A stretch of DNA of 64,000 bases from DATCBF01 sp964401995 (GCA_964401995.1 CAYOAP010000012.1:47743-111742); one strand, 5' to 3'; positions 44,311 to 53,339 are shown, counted from the stretch's first letter. Numbers and translations: made by a program. The notes: generated from the sequence alone by a model not told the origin.

Positions 44311-46479
44311 GTGACCCCCTCCTTCGGCTCCTACCTCCTCGGCAGCTTCGCTGTCATCGGCATCGTCTGCGCGATCGGCCTCGGCGGCTACTGGCTGCGG
44401 CGCTGGATCGTCCCCGAGTTCTCGGGCTCGCTGGCGCGGCTCGCCGACGCGACGATCGCCGTCGCCCTGCTGGTCGTCTCGCTCGAGCTGCTGGGCACGC
44501 TCAGCATCCTCACCCTGGGCTGGATCATCGTCGTCTGCATCGGGGTCGGCCTCGGGGCGGCGGGCCTTGGCTGGCGCTACGCGCCCCGCGGCGCCAACCC
44601 GATCGCCGCTCCCCAGGTGCAGAAAATCGCGCTCTGGATCGCCCTCGGCGTCGCCTCCTTCACCGTCGCCGAGTGGACCTTCCCGGCTCAGCTCAGCCTC
44701 GACCAGGGGATGTTCGGCGGTGACACCACCTGGTACCACATGCCCTTCGCGGCGCGGATGGCGCAGGAACACTCGACCGTCCACCTGCTCTACACCGACC
44801 CGCTGCGGCTTGCCGCCTGGTTCTACCCGCAGAGCTCCGAGCTGGTCCATGCCGCCGCGATCGTCCTCTTCAAGAGCGACTGGCTCTCACCGCTGATCAA
44901 CCTCTGCTGGCTGGCGATCGCCCTGCTCGGCGCCTGGTGCGTCGGCCGCCCCTACAAGGTCGGCCCGGCGACGCTGGTCGCCGCCGCGATCGTGCTCGAC
45001 TCCGGGGTGATGATCGAAACCCAGCCGGGGGAGGGGCGCAACGACATCATGGGGCTTGCCTTCCTGATCGCCTTCGCCGCCTTCCTGATCAACGGCCACC
45101 AGCGCCGGGCGCCGTCGGCGGGGGCGGTCCAGGACGAACCCGAGACCGACGCGCCGCTGCTCGACAAGGGGCCGCTGATAGTCGCCGGCATCGCCGCTGG
45201 GCTCGCCGCCTCGGTCAAGCTCACCTTCCTGATCCCGGTCGCCGCGATCTTCGTCGGCGTCGTCATCTTCAGCGGCCGCGGCCGGCGCCTGACCACGGCC
45301 TGGGTGATGGCGGCGCCGATGCTGGTGGTCGGCGGCTACTGGTACTTGCGGGCGGCGATCAAGACCGGCGGCAACCCGATCCCGCAGATCGGCTTCGGAC
45401 CGTTGCACCTGCCCCGGCCCGACCAGATGCCGCTCGACCCGCGGCCGCGCTTCGCCGTCGCCCACTACCTGACCGAGCCGACGATCTACCGCAGCTGGTT
45501 CTTCCCCCAGCTCGATAACGCGCTCGGGCCGCTCTGGCCGCTGATCCTGATCATGGCCGTCGCCGCCGCCGTCTACCTCGCCGTCCGCTCGCGCAACGTG
45601 ATCCTGCGGGTGCTCTCGGTCGCGGCGCTGCTGACGGCGCTGGTCTACATCTTCACGCCGCTGACGGCCGCTGGGCAGGAGGGGGCGCCGACCGGGTTCT
45701 TCACCAACACCCGCTACCTGATCCCAGGCCTGGTCCTGGCCTTGGGGCTGTTGCCGATCGCCCGGCCGCTGCGGGCGCCCGACAAGCGGGCCTGGCAAAC
45801 GCTGCTTGTCTTAACCGGGATCTATGCGATCACGGTGCTGGCGACGCCGCGTTGGTACCCGGGCTTCATCGTCGGCACGATCTTCCTCACCCTGGCCCTG
45901 GTCTGGGCGCCGGCTGGGCTGGCGATCCTGCGTGGGCGGGCGCAGACGAGCCGCGCCATCGTCAGCGCAGGCGTCGCGATCGTGGTCCTGCTGGCGGTCG
46001 TGCTCGGCCGGGCGCAGCAGGTCCAGTACGCCGACCACCACTACACGAACAACCTGCTCTTCCTCCAGGACGGCGGCCCGCGCCAGGCCTACACGTTCGC
46101 CCAGAAGCAGCACGACAAGCGGATCGGCATCGCCGGCTCGGGTGAGATCTTCTTCGGCCAGTACGGGTTCTACGGCAACGACCTGACCAACCACGTCCAG
46201 TACATCGGCGTCCCCGGCCCCGACGGGACCTACCGCCTCGCCGAAAGCTGCCATGAATTCCGCCGCCAGGTCAACGCCGGCAACTACGATTTCGTCGTCG
46301 TCAGCCAGTTCACGATGGACGTGGAAGGGCCGTACCAGTTCCCCGTCTACGCCTGGATCAAAAAAGACCCGGCGCTGGAACAGATCATCGCCGAGCCCGA
46401 GGTCACGCCCGAGCCGGACTACGTTTTCAAGGTCAAAGGCAAGCTCAACCCGGACGGCTGCAAACCGGAAAAGAGCTGA
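44311..46479 (+). CDS. Polytopic membrane protein, GT-C-like
   Basis: 722 residues from a GTG. Ten or more membrane helices separated by loops. An acidic first loop region (SLDQGMFGGDTTWYHMPFA) and a later ETQPGEGRNDIMGL resemble the catalytic loops of GT-C glycosyltransferases and related integral glycosyltransferases. A C-terminal soluble domain follows the last helix. A sugar-transfer role is plausible but unproven. Confidence 0.65.
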   Translation: MTPSFGSYLLGSFAVIGIVCAIGLGGYWLRRWIVPEFSGSLARLADATIAVALLVVSLELLGTLSILTLGWIIVVCIGVGLGAAGLGWRYAPRGANPIAAPQVQKIALWIALGVASFTVAEWTFPAQLSLDQGMFGGDTTWYHMPFAARMAQEHSTVHLLYTDPLRLAAWFYPQSSELVHAAAIVLFKSDWLSPLINLCWLAIALLGAWCVGRPYKVGPATLVAAAIVLDSGVMIETQPGEGRNDIMGLAFLIAFAAFLINGHQRRAPSAGAVQDEPETDAPLLDKGPLIVAGIAAGLAASVKLTFLIPVAAIFVGVVIFSGRGRRLTTAWVMAAPMLVVGGYWYLRAAIKTGGNPIPQIGFGPLHLPRPDQMPLDPRPRFAVAHYLTEPTIYRSWFFPQLDNALGPLWPLILIMAVAAAVYLAVRSRNVILRVLSVAALLTALVYIFTPLTAAGQEGAPTGFFTNTRYLIPGLVLALGLLPIARPLRAPDKRAWQTLLVLTGIYAITVLATPRWYPGFIVGTIFLTLALVWAPAGLAILRGRAQTSRAIVSAGVAIVVLLAVVLGRAQQVQYADHHYTNNLLFLQDGGPRQAYTFAQKQHDKRIGIAGSGEIFFGQYGFYGNDLTNHVQYIGVPGPDGTYRLAESCHEFRRQVNAGNYDFVVVSQFTMDVEGPYQFPVYAWIKKDPALEQIIAEPEVTPEPDYVFKVKGKLNPDGCKPEKS

Positions 46480-46488
46480 GCGGCGGGC

Positions 46489-47292
46489 TCAGGCGGGCGC
46501 GAGCGCGTGCTCGCGGATCAACTCGGCGCAGCGCTGCGGCTGCTCCCACCAGAACATGTGGCCGACGTCGTCGAGGATCCGCAGCCGGGCGCCGGGGATC
46601 AGGGAGGCGATCAGGCTGCCGTTGGCGACGCCGAGCAGGCGGTCGTCGGTGCCGTGGATGACCAGCGTCGGCAGCTCCAGGCCGGGCAGGCGGAAGCTGG
46701 TGTCGTGGGCCATGATCGCCTGCACCTGCAGCCCGATCGTCTCGCGCGGCGCCGGCAGCGCTTCGGCCATCTCGGTGAACTCGGCGTAGCGGCTCTCGTC
46801 GGCGCGGAAGCCGGGGGAGAGGTTGAGCTCCCACATCGCCCGCTGCACCCGGGCGCGGTCGCCGGAGGCCATCGCTTCGACCACCGGCTGGAACTCGGCC
46901 GGATCCATCAGCTCTGACTGGGGGCCGCCGCAGTAGGTGGCGCCGAGGGTCAAGGAGCGAATGCGCTCGGGGTGGCCGAGCGCCAGCTCCTGGGCGATCA
47001 TTCCGCCCATCGAGATGCCGAGGACGTGGGCGCGCTCGACCCCGAGCGCGTCGAGCAGGCCGAGCGCGTCGGCCGCCATCTCGGCGGTCGAGAAGGGCTC
47101 GGTGGCCGGCGCCGAGAGCCCCATGCCGCGGTTGTCGAAGGAGATGCAGTCGAAGCTGGCCTCCAGCTGCGAGGCGAAGGGCCGCCCCCAGGCAAGGTGA
47201 GTGGCGCTCATCCCCTGGATCAGCAGCAGCGGCTCCCCAGCCCCCGCCCGCACATAGTTGAACTCCCTATCGGCTACATCGATGCTTGTCAT
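46489..47292 (-). CDS. Alpha/beta hydrolase
   Basis: 267 residues. Oxyanion region LLIQGMSATHLAWG, nucleophile elbow GISMGGMIAQELA (Ser), catalytic Asp in IHGTDDRLLGV and His in VGHMFWWEQP. A standard esterase/lactonase-type fold; substrate unknown. Confidence 0.9.
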   Translation of the reverse strand: MTSIDVADREFNYVRAGAGEPLLLIQGMSATHLAWGRPFASQLEASFDCISFDNRGMGLSAPATEPFSTAEMAADALGLLDALGVERAHVLGISMGGMIAQELALGHPERIRSLTLGATYCGGPQSELMDPAEFQPVVEAMASGDRARVQRAMWELNLSPGFRADESRYAEFTEMAEALPAPRETIGLQVQAIMAHDTSFRLPGLELPTLVIHGTDDRLLGVANGSLIASLIPGARLRILDDVGHMFWWEQPQRCAELIREHALAPA

Positions 47293-47416
47293 CCTCAGCC
47301 GATGCTACGCGGTTCGCCGGGCCCATGCCAATCCTGGGCCTCTCGTCGCCCGCGCGGATGAATAAGATTGTGTCTAATCGAATCTCATTTTCTAATCGAG
47401 CGGGAGGACGATCGAA

Positions 47417-47827
47417 ATGTTGACCCAGCTACGCGCAGACGCCTTTGCCCTCAGGGTTCCAGCAGCTTTGATGCTCTCGCTTGTCCTCTGCCTGGCAGCC
47501 AGTGTCGCCAGCCCCGGCGCGGCGGCTGCCCATCCTGGGAAAAACACCTGTTCGACCGCCGGCCTGCGCTACTCCGAAAAACGTGACGGCGTGAAGTACA
47601 GCGATGCCGTGGCCGACCTCCAGGCGAAGGCGGTGAGCTGTGCCAAGGCCCGCTCGATCGCCGCGGAGGTGGCCCAGGACCTGCTCAGCGAAAGCAAAGT
47701 GCCAAAGCACATCGACGGCCTCAAGGTGACTGTGCAGGAACCATGCGGAGGTTGCGCCCCCGACACCAGCGTCAGCGCCAAGGCGGGCGAGAGGGTGGTC
47801 ACCTTCACCGTGCAGGGCGGCGTGTAG
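47417..47827 (+). CDS. Secreted small Cys-containing protein
   Basis: 136 residues. A signal peptide (ALMLSLVLCLAASVASPG) precedes a domain with four Cys (NTCSTAG, VSCAKARS, EPCGGCAP). It resembles small secreted actinobacterial proteins of unknown function. It is followed by tRNA-Arg on the other strand. Confidence 0.7.
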   Translation: MLTQLRADAFALRVPAALMLSLVLCLAASVASPGAAAAHPGKNTCSTAGLRYSEKRDGVKYSDAVADLQAKAVSCAKARSIAAEVAQDLLSESKVPKHIDGLKVTVQEPCGGCAPDTSVSAKAGERVVTFTVQGGV

Positions 47828-47866
47828 CTCCTGTTCCCGAGTGATCGATGCCGGGGCCGGGTGGGA

Positions 47867-47940
47867 CGCCCCGGGCAGGATTCGAACCTGCGACATCTGG
47901 CTTAGAAGGCCAGCGCTCTATCCAGCTGAGCTACCGGGGC
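47867..47940 (-). tRNA. tRNA-Arg (anticodon TCT)
   Basis: On the minus strand: acceptor GCCCCGG pairs with CCGGGGC, discriminator G. Anticodon stem CTGGC/GCCAG encloses CTTCTAA, giving TCT. T loop GGTTCGAATCC. 74 bases, no encoded CCA. Confidence 0.95.
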
Positions 47941-48005
47941 CGGAGTCCGCGAGATTACTCCGTGGCTCCGGCTGCTAGCGGCTGTTGCGGGCGAACGGCA
48001 TGTGG

Positions 48006-48036
48006 AGGTAGGCCTGCATTGGCAATGAACCTACCT
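48006..48036. other. Stem-loop between ribH and tRNA-Arg
   Basis: AGGTAGG (48006-48012) pairs with CCTACCT (48030-48036), and an inner CATT/AATG stem closes a 3-base loop. It follows ribH on the minus strand after an AT-rich stretch. It could end the ribH transcript or be part of the tRNA-Arg leader; no U tract follows, so the role is open. Confidence 0.35.
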
Positions 48037-48086
48037 GATATTTAGTAAGAAATCAATAGATTAATAGGCGTGACCAGCGCGCCGCT

Positions 48087-48566
48087 TTACGCCGTGGCTG
48101 CGGGAAGCCGCTCCAGCGCTTCGATGGTCTGGGCGCAGGCCCGCGCCGCCTCGCGGCCCTTGACCTGGAAGTGGCTGGAGAAGAAGGACCGATGGTCCTC
48201 GTGCTCGTGGAAGTGGTGGGGGGTGAGGACGGCGGAGATGACCGGCACGCCGCTGTCGAGCTGGACCCGCATCAGGCCGCTGATCACCGCTTCGGCGACG
48301 AACTCATGGCGGTAGATGCCGCCGTCGACGACCAGGCCGGCGGCGACGATCGCGCTGTAGCGGCCGCTGGCCGCGAGCTTCTTGGCGTGGAGTGGGATCT
48401 CGAAGGCGCCGGTCACCTCGTAGATGTCGATCTGGGACTCGTCGATGCCCAGCTGCCCAATCTCCTCGACGAAGGTGGCCCGGCACTGGTCGACGATCTC
48501 CTTGTGCCAGCTCGACTGGATGAAGGCGACTCGGCCGCCGCTGCCGCTGGACTCGTTGGCGCTCAT
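48087..48566 (-). CDS. ribH: 6,7-dimethyl-8-ribityllumazine synthase
   Basis: 159 residues. Motifs: VTGAFEIPLHAKKLAASGRY, VVDGGIYRHEFVAEAVISGL with catalytic His, and the LTPHHFHEHEDH region. The YRHEFVA context resembles the RibH2 type. It joins the butanone phosphate and pyrimidine intermediates in riboflavin synthesis. No FMN riboswitch or other rib gene is adjacent. ETF-QO, a flavoprotein, lies upstream on the same strand. Confidence 0.9.
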   Translation of the reverse strand: MSANESSGSGGRVAFIQSSWHKEIVDQCRATFVEEIGQLGIDESQIDIYEVTGAFEIPLHAKKLAASGRYSAIVAAGLVVDGGIYRHEFVAEAVISGLMRVQLDSGVPVISAVLTPHHFHEHEDHRSFFSSHFQVKGREAARACAQTIEALERLPAATA

Positions 48567-48591
48567 CTCGATCCCCTCTCGCTCGTCGCTC

Positions 48592-50334
48592 TCAGGTGTT
48601 CTGGTAGAGCGGGCCGTCGCCGCCCTCGGGCACGGTCAGGCGGCCGCCCTTGGCCGTGATCGCCCCGCACTGGACGCAGTTTGTGTAGTTGACGATCACG
48701 TCGACGTCGCCGCTCTCGGGCGCGTCCTCGGAGATCTCGTAGACGCCGGCTGGGCACATCCAGGCCCAGGTCTCGGCGATCTCGCGCGGGACCTTCTTCT
48801 GCACGCGGATGTGGTTGGGGGCGTCGTCGCGGGTCGCGTTGCCGGTGACGAAGACGCTGGAGAGCTTGTCGAAGGTGTACTTGCCGTCCGGCTTTGGATA
48901 GCTGTCCTTGCTGTTGCCGATGAACATCGGCTGGGCGTCGTTGCGGTGCAGCTTCCAGCGGCCGCCGGGGAAGCGGCCCTTGGTCGCGATCATCAGGTTG
49001 ACCAGCGGCCCGCCTTTGAGCAGCCCCTTCTGGAAGGGCTGGCGCGTGTTGCGCTGTTCGTAGAGGTCCTTGCCGACGATCGAGTCCTCGATCGCCTGCT
49101 CGTAGGCGGAGAAGTCGTTGCTCCCGGCCTTGAGGGCGGCGTAGATCTGCTCGGCCGCGAGCATCCCGGCCTTGATCGCGTAGTGGACGCCCTTCAGCGC
49201 CGCCAGGTTCAACATCCCGGCCCCGTCGCCGACCAGGGCGACGCCCGGGGCGGTCAGTTTCGGCATCGCCCAGTAGCCGCCGGCCGGGATCGCCTTCGCC
49301 CCCCAGCTGACCCGTTCGCCGCCCTCGAGGATGTCGCGCGCCAGCGGGTGGGTCTTGAACTTCTGCAGCAGGTCGTGGGCGGAGGTGGTGGCGTCGGCGT
49401 AGTCGAGGTCGAGGACGAAGCCGATCGAGACCAGGTCGTCTCCCGTCTTCTCGTCTTTCATCGGGTAGACCCAGGAGCCGCCGATCTGGTGGTACTTGGC
49501 GGAGATCTTCAGCGGCCAGCCGGCCAGGGTGTGGATCACGCGGTCGAGCGGCTTCGGCACTTTCCAGACCTCTTTGACTCCCAGCTCCCAGACCTGCGGC
49601 TCGCGCCCCTCGTCGAGATCGAACTCGCGCACGGCGGCGTCGGTCAGGTGGCCCCAACAGCCCTCGGCCAGCACCGTCGCCTTGGCGGCGATGTCGGTGC
49701 CGGGCTCGAAGTTGCCGAGCTCCTCGCCCTCTTTGCCGCGGCCCTTGTCGCCGGAGCGGACGCCGACCACGGCGCCGTCCTCGACGATCACCTGGGCAGC
49801 GGCGGTCTCGGTCAGCAGGTAGGCGCCGGCGTCCTCGGCCTGCTGCTGCATGTAGCGGCAGAGGGCGGAGACCGAGATCACCTCGTTGCCGTGGTTGCGC
49901 TGGGGCGGGGGAGGCGGGATCCGGAGCTTGCGCTTGCCGTTGGGGAGGACGTAGATCGCCTCCTTCTCGACCTCGCCGAAGCCAAAGCCCTCTTTGCGCC
50001 ACTGCTCGCGGCTGAGCTCGGGGAAGAGCTCCTGCAGTGGGCCGGGCCGCATCACCGCGCCGGAGAGGTTGTGGCCGCCACAGGTCTTCGCCTTCTCGAT
50101 CACCGCGACCGGGACCTCGCCGAGCCGCTCCATCGTCTCCGGGTCCTCAGCCAGCAGCTGCAGCAGGCGGTTGGCGCAGGCGAGCCCGGCGGTGCCGCCA
50201 CCGACGATCGCGACGCCGATCTCGATCCGCTCGTCCTCGCCGTCGAGGCCGCGCTTGACGAACTCCGCCTGGGAGTCGACGGGAGGGGGGAAGTCCGCCG
50301 GAATGACCTTGCCGTTGCCGTTCGAAGAAGCCAT
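48592..50334 (-). CDS. Electron-transfer flavoprotein-ubiquinone oxidoreductase
   Basis: 580 residues from the ATG at 50334. FAD motif IVGGGTAGLACANRLLQLL, substrate-side GGHNLSGAVMRPGPLQEL, and a C-terminal 4Fe-4S ligand set: CPAGVYEI, then TNCVQCGA. It passes electrons from ETF (loaded by acyl-CoA dehydrogenases such as that at 21892) to quinone. The upstream region carries a 20-base FadR-type palindrome, linking it to fatty-acid control. Confidence 0.92.
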   Translation of the reverse strand: MASSNGNGKVIPADFPPPVDSQAEFVKRGLDGEDERIEIGVAIVGGGTAGLACANRLLQLLAEDPETMERLGEVPVAVIEKAKTCGGHNLSGAVMRPGPLQELFPELSREQWRKEGFGFGEVEKEAIYVLPNGKRKLRIPPPPPQRNHGNEVISVSALCRYMQQQAEDAGAYLLTETAAAQVIVEDGAVVGVRSGDKGRGKEGEELGNFEPGTDIAAKATVLAEGCWGHLTDAAVREFDLDEGREPQVWELGVKEVWKVPKPLDRVIHTLAGWPLKISAKYHQIGGSWVYPMKDEKTGDDLVSIGFVLDLDYADATTSAHDLLQKFKTHPLARDILEGGERVSWGAKAIPAGGYWAMPKLTAPGVALVGDGAGMLNLAALKGVHYAIKAGMLAAEQIYAALKAGSNDFSAYEQAIEDSIVGKDLYEQRNTRQPFQKGLLKGGPLVNLMIATKGRFPGGRWKLHRNDAQPMFIGNSKDSYPKPDGKYTFDKLSSVFVTGNATRDDAPNHIRVQKKVPREIAETWAWMCPAGVYEISEDAPESGDVDVIVNYTNCVQCGAITAKGGRLTVPEGGDGPLYQNT

Positions 50335-50354
50335 CTGACAGCCGCCTTTCGCCG

Positions 50355-50374
50355 TTGACTGACTAGTCAATCAA
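50355..50374. promoter_or_regulatory. FadR-type TetR operator between ETF-QO and sterol-desaturase-like genes
   Basis: TTGACTGACTAGTCAATCAA has a 10-base perfect core palindrome (TGACTAGTCA) and matches the TGAnTGAnTAnTCAnTCA pattern of Bacillus-type FadR (TetR family) operators. TTGACT also serves as a -35 for the plus-strand gene (next feature). Confidence 0.6.
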
Positions 50375-50383
50375 CTTTATCAA
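50355..50383 (+). promoter_or_regulatory. Promoter of the sterol-desaturase-like gene
   Basis: -35 TTGACT (50355-50360), 17-base spacer, -10 TATCAA (50378-50383). The ATG at 50393 is about 10 bases past the -10, again nearly leaderless. The operator lies across the -35 and spacer, consistent with repression. Confidence 0.5.
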
Positions 50384-50392
50384 CGGCGTTTG

Positions 50393-51268
50393 ATGCAGCC
50401 CTCTTTAGAGTCTCTGGCAATGGCGGAACTGATCCTCTACGCGATCCCGGCCTTCGTCCTGCTGCTGGCGGTCGAGCTCTGGTCGTTCCGGCTCGCCGCC
50501 GACGAGGAGCTGGTCGGCTACGAGGCGCGCGACACCCGCACCAGCCTGACCATGGGCGGCGGCAACGTCGCCATCAACGCGATCTGGAAGCTGGTCGTCG
50601 TCGTGGTCTACGCCGGGCTCTACGAGCTGACCCCGCTGCGGATGCCGGCCGATGAGTGGTGGACCTACGTGCTGCTCTTCTTCGCCGACGACTTCTCCTA
50701 CTACTGGTTCCACCGCATCCACCACGAGGTCCGCGTCTTCTGGGCCAGCCACGTCGTCCACCACTCCTCTGAGCACTACAACCTCTCGACCGCGCTGCGC
50801 CAGACCTGGACGCCGATGACGGCGCTGCCGTTCTGGGCCGGGATGGCGCTGGTCGGCTTCGCTCCCTGGATGATCCTCACCCAGCAGGCGGTCAGCCTGA
50901 TCTACCAGTTCTGGATCCACACCGAGCGGATCAAGCGGCTGCCGGCGCCGATCGAGTTCGTCTTCAACACCCCCTCGCACCACCGCGTCCACCACGGCGC
51001 CAACGAGATCTACCTCGACCGCAACTACGGCGGCATCCTGATCATCTGGGACCGCCTCTTCGGCACCTTCCAGGGCGAGACCGAGCGGGTCCGCTACGGC
51101 TTGACCAAGAACATCCGCAGCTTCAAGCCGACCCGCGTCGCCTTCCACGAGTTCGCCGAGATCGCCCATGACGTGCGCGGGGCAAGCAGCTGGCGCGAGC
51201 GCCTCGGCTACATGTTTCGCGGCCCGGGCTGGTCGCCCGACGGCGGCGAGGGTGGGACCCGCGGCTGA
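50393..51268 (+). CDS. Fatty acid hydroxylase/sterol desaturase family protein
   Basis: 291 residues from the ATG at 50393. The three His clusters that bind the di-iron centre are visible: HRIHHEVR, HVVHHSSEHYN and HHRVHHG. Five or so membrane helices surround them. It inserts OH or double bonds in lipid chains; exact substrate unknown. Regulated together with ETF-QO by the shared operator, so a lipid role is likely. Confidence 0.88.
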   Translation: MQPSLESLAMAELILYAIPAFVLLLAVELWSFRLAADEELVGYEARDTRTSLTMGGGNVAINAIWKLVVVVVYAGLYELTPLRMPADEWWTYVLLFFADDFSYYWFHRIHHEVRVFWASHVVHHSSEHYNLSTALRQTWTPMTALPFWAGMALVGFAPWMILTQQAVSLIYQFWIHTERIKRLPAPIEFVFNTPSHHRVHHGANEIYLDRNYGGILIIWDRLFGTFQGETERVRYGLTKNIRSFKPTRVAFHEFAEIAHDVRGASSWRERLGYMFRGPGWSPDGGEGGTRG

Positions 51269-51274
51269 GCGACG

Positions 51275-52315
51275 TCAGCAGGCGTGGATGCGGGCCGCGC
51301 TCTTCACGACCTGGAAGGCGCTGCCGGGGATGCTCTTCAGCTGGTTCAGGTTTTCGTCGTCCCAGCGGCGGTCGCTGCTGCCGCTGAAGTACCAGTTGGA
51401 GCCGTTGTCGGCGACGATCATCCCGTAGGTCTTGAGCGCGGTCGCGACCGCTTTGGCCTGGCCGCTGAAGCCGCCGAGGCCGTAGCCCGCCTTGAGCCGC
51501 AGGCGCAGGCCCATCGGCGGGGCATTGGGGCTGGAAGTGTCGCCGGCGCAGTGGGAGGCGGGGTGGACCCAGGCATTGCGAGTGCTGTCGAAGGTGACGC
51601 GGATCGCGTGGTTGATCGTCCCCGCCGCGGCTTCGTCGTAGCGGACCAGGCCAGGGAAGATCGGCAGCCCGGCGGCGTCGGCCGAGGTCCAGGAGTCGGG
51701 GCGCAGGGCGGTCGAGGCAAGGTCCCATTTGACCCCGGCGTCGGCGTTCCAGTGGGCGCCGCCCTTGCTCGAGAAGAAGGCGCGGTAGAGCTCGTAGAGG
51801 GTGCAGCTGGAGCGGTCGACGACGAGCACATGGCGGTCGCCGTCGCTGCCCTGCCCGCCCTCTACCGGCGCGCCCTTGGGGATCGGGAAGGGCCCCTTGT
51901 CGCTTTCGCTGCCGTAGGCGGTGTAGTTGATCCGCAGCTTTGGCTGGCCCGCGCCGACGACGGCGTAGGGGAAGCCGTAGGCGCGCGGCGAGCCGAAGTC
52001 GGGATGGAGGTGGTCGCCGCCGTGGGCGTCGATGTAGGCGATGTAGGCGGCGGAGTGGGGGTCGACCGGCGCCTTCGAGATGTCCTGGTTCCAGGCCGAC
52101 TCGTCGGCGGCCGAGGGGGCGGTGGGCGGCAGCGAGGCGGGCGGGGCGGGGAAGACGGTGCAGGCGCCGAGGGCGGGGTAGGGGCCGACTGCTTGGGCCC
52201 CCGTCGCGAGGGCAAGGGCGACCGCGACGGCGAATATGGAGGCGACGGTCCAGCGCAACCGACTTTGACCCCACCCTGGTGTGGTCAATATCGGATGCGG
52301 CTCAGGTGTTCGCAT
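51275..52315 (-). CDS. Exported conserved hypothetical protein
   Basis: 346 residues. After a signal segment (VASIFAVAVALALATGAQA) there are several Cys and a long beta-rich domain (HVLVVDRSSCTLYELYRAFF, FPGLVRYDEAAAGTINHAIR). The latter stretches look like secreted proteins common in soil bacteria. No catalytic motif that I can assign. Overlaps the next upstream gene stop by 14 bases. Confidence 0.75.
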   Translation of the reverse strand: MRTPEPHPILTTPGWGQSRLRWTVASIFAVAVALALATGAQAVGPYPALGACTVFPAPPASLPPTAPSAADESAWNQDISKAPVDPHSAAYIAYIDAHGGDHLHPDFGSPRAYGFPYAVVGAGQPKLRINYTAYGSESDKGPFPIPKGAPVEGGQGSDGDRHVLVVDRSSCTLYELYRAFFSSKGGAHWNADAGVKWDLASTALRPDSWTSADAAGLPIFPGLVRYDEAAAGTINHAIRVTFDSTRNAWVHPASHCAGDTSSPNAPPMGLRLRLKAGYGLGGFSGQAKAVATALKTYGMIVADNGSNWYFSGSSDRRWDDENLNQLKSIPGSAFQVVKSAARIHAC

Positions 52316-52586
52316 CGGTTGTCTCCGCCGATAGTGGGCCTTCGCGTACGGCGACCCTGCCGACTCTCAGCTCCTCGACGTCGAGCTCGCCGACCTTCAA
52401 CTTGCCGATCGCGGCGCTGCGGATCGCCAGGCGGCCGACCGAGAGCCTGCCGATAGCGAAGCCGCCGACAGCCGCGGCGCCGACGGCAAGCGCGCCGATC
52501 GCTGCCGCGCCCCGCGCCTGCGCGCCGGTCATCGTCGCCGGCCGCAGCTCGGGCTTGAAGATCGCGATCTGAGGGAATCTCGCCAT
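52302..52586 (-). CDS. Small Ala-x-Gly/pentapeptide-like repeat protein
   Basis: 94 residues from the ATG at 52586. The middle is a regular repeat of the type A-(I/V)-G-x-(L/A), for example GAAAIGALAVGAAAVGGFAI, then RLSVGRLAIRSAAIGKLKVG. The five-residue spacing suggests a right-handed beta-helix-like shape as in pentapeptide repeats. Divergent from the GATase gene. Confidence 0.6.
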   Translation of the reverse strand: MARFPQIAIFKPELRPATMTGAQARGAAAIGALAVGAAAVGGFAIGRLSVGRLAIRSAAIGKLKVGELDVEELRVGRVAVREGPLSAETTDANT

Positions 52587-52619
52587 CTGGCCAACCGTAG
52601 CGCGGCTACCCTCAGCGCG

Positions 52620-53339
52620 GTGAGATCGAAACCCGGAAGCCTGCTTGTCCTCAAACATGTGTCCTGGGAGGGCCCGCACCGGATCCTCGACGCGTTCGAG
52701 GGGGTGGAGGTCCGGACCGTCGAGCCATTGCGGGGCGAGCCGCTGCCGGCTCACGACGAGATCGCAGGTGTCGTCGCGATGGGCGGCCCGATGAACGTCG
52801 ACGAGACCGATCGGTATCCGGAGTTGGGGGCGGAGCGGGAGTGGCTGGCAGAGGCGGTCGATCGTGAGATGCCGGTGCTCGGCATCTGCCTCGGGGCGCA
52901 GCTCTTGGGGCGGGCGCTGGGCGCAGAGGTGAGGCCAGGGGAGAGGCCGGAGATTGGCTTCGCGCCAATCGAGATCCTCGATCCAACCGACCCGATCGTC
53001 GGTCCGCTTGCACCCAGCACGAACGTCCTCCACTGGCACGGAGACATCCTTGATCTCCCTGATCGCGCCCAGAGGCTTGCCTCTTCAGCTCAGACCGAAA
53101 ACCAGGCCTTTCGCATTTGCAATGCCTGGGGCCTGCTCTTTCACCCGGAGGCGGACGCGGCGTTGGTAGATGCCTGGCTGGCTGTTCCGGAGATGGCTGG
53201 AGAAGCCGAGCAGGCGCTGGGCCGCAGCGGCATGGAAGCCCTGCCGGGCAGGGCGCGAGAGGCGGAGCCCGACCTGATCCGCCGGTCGACCGCAGGCTTC
53301 CAAGCTTTCGCTAGATTGGAGCCTGCTCGGTGGGCGTAG
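52620..53339 (+). CDS. Class I glutamine amidotransferase-like protein
   Basis: 239 residues from a GTG. Triad: Cys in MPVLGICLGAQLLGRALG, His and Glu in WGLLFHPEAD. The oxyanion GGP is in VAMGGPMNV. It resembles GMP-synthase-like GATase1 proteins acting alone. The last three codons (TGG GCG TAG) lie inside the tRNA-His gene, which is unusual. Confidence 0.85.
   Translation: MRSKPGSLLVLKHVSWEGPHRILDAFEGVEVRTVEPLRGEPLPAHDEIAGVVAMGGPMNVDETDRYPELGAEREWLAEAVDREMPVLGICLGAQLLGRALGAEVRPGERPEIGFAPIEILDPTDPIVGPLAPSTNVLHWHGDILDLPDRAQRLASSAQTENQAFRICNAWGLLFHPEADAALVDAWLAVPEMAGEAEQALGRSGMEALPGRAREAEPDLIRRSTAGFQAFARLEPARWA

Noticed and set aside
42670..44850. 726-residue minus-strand open frame opposite SDR, msrA and the start of the GT-C-like gene
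   Set aside because: It is antisense to three well-recognised genes and is rich in Arg/Gly/Asp repeats typical of high-GC shadow frames; no motif.
48424..50358. 644-residue plus-strand frame opposite ETF-QO
   Set aside because: ETF-QO on the other strand has full FAD and Fe-S motifs; this frame has none.
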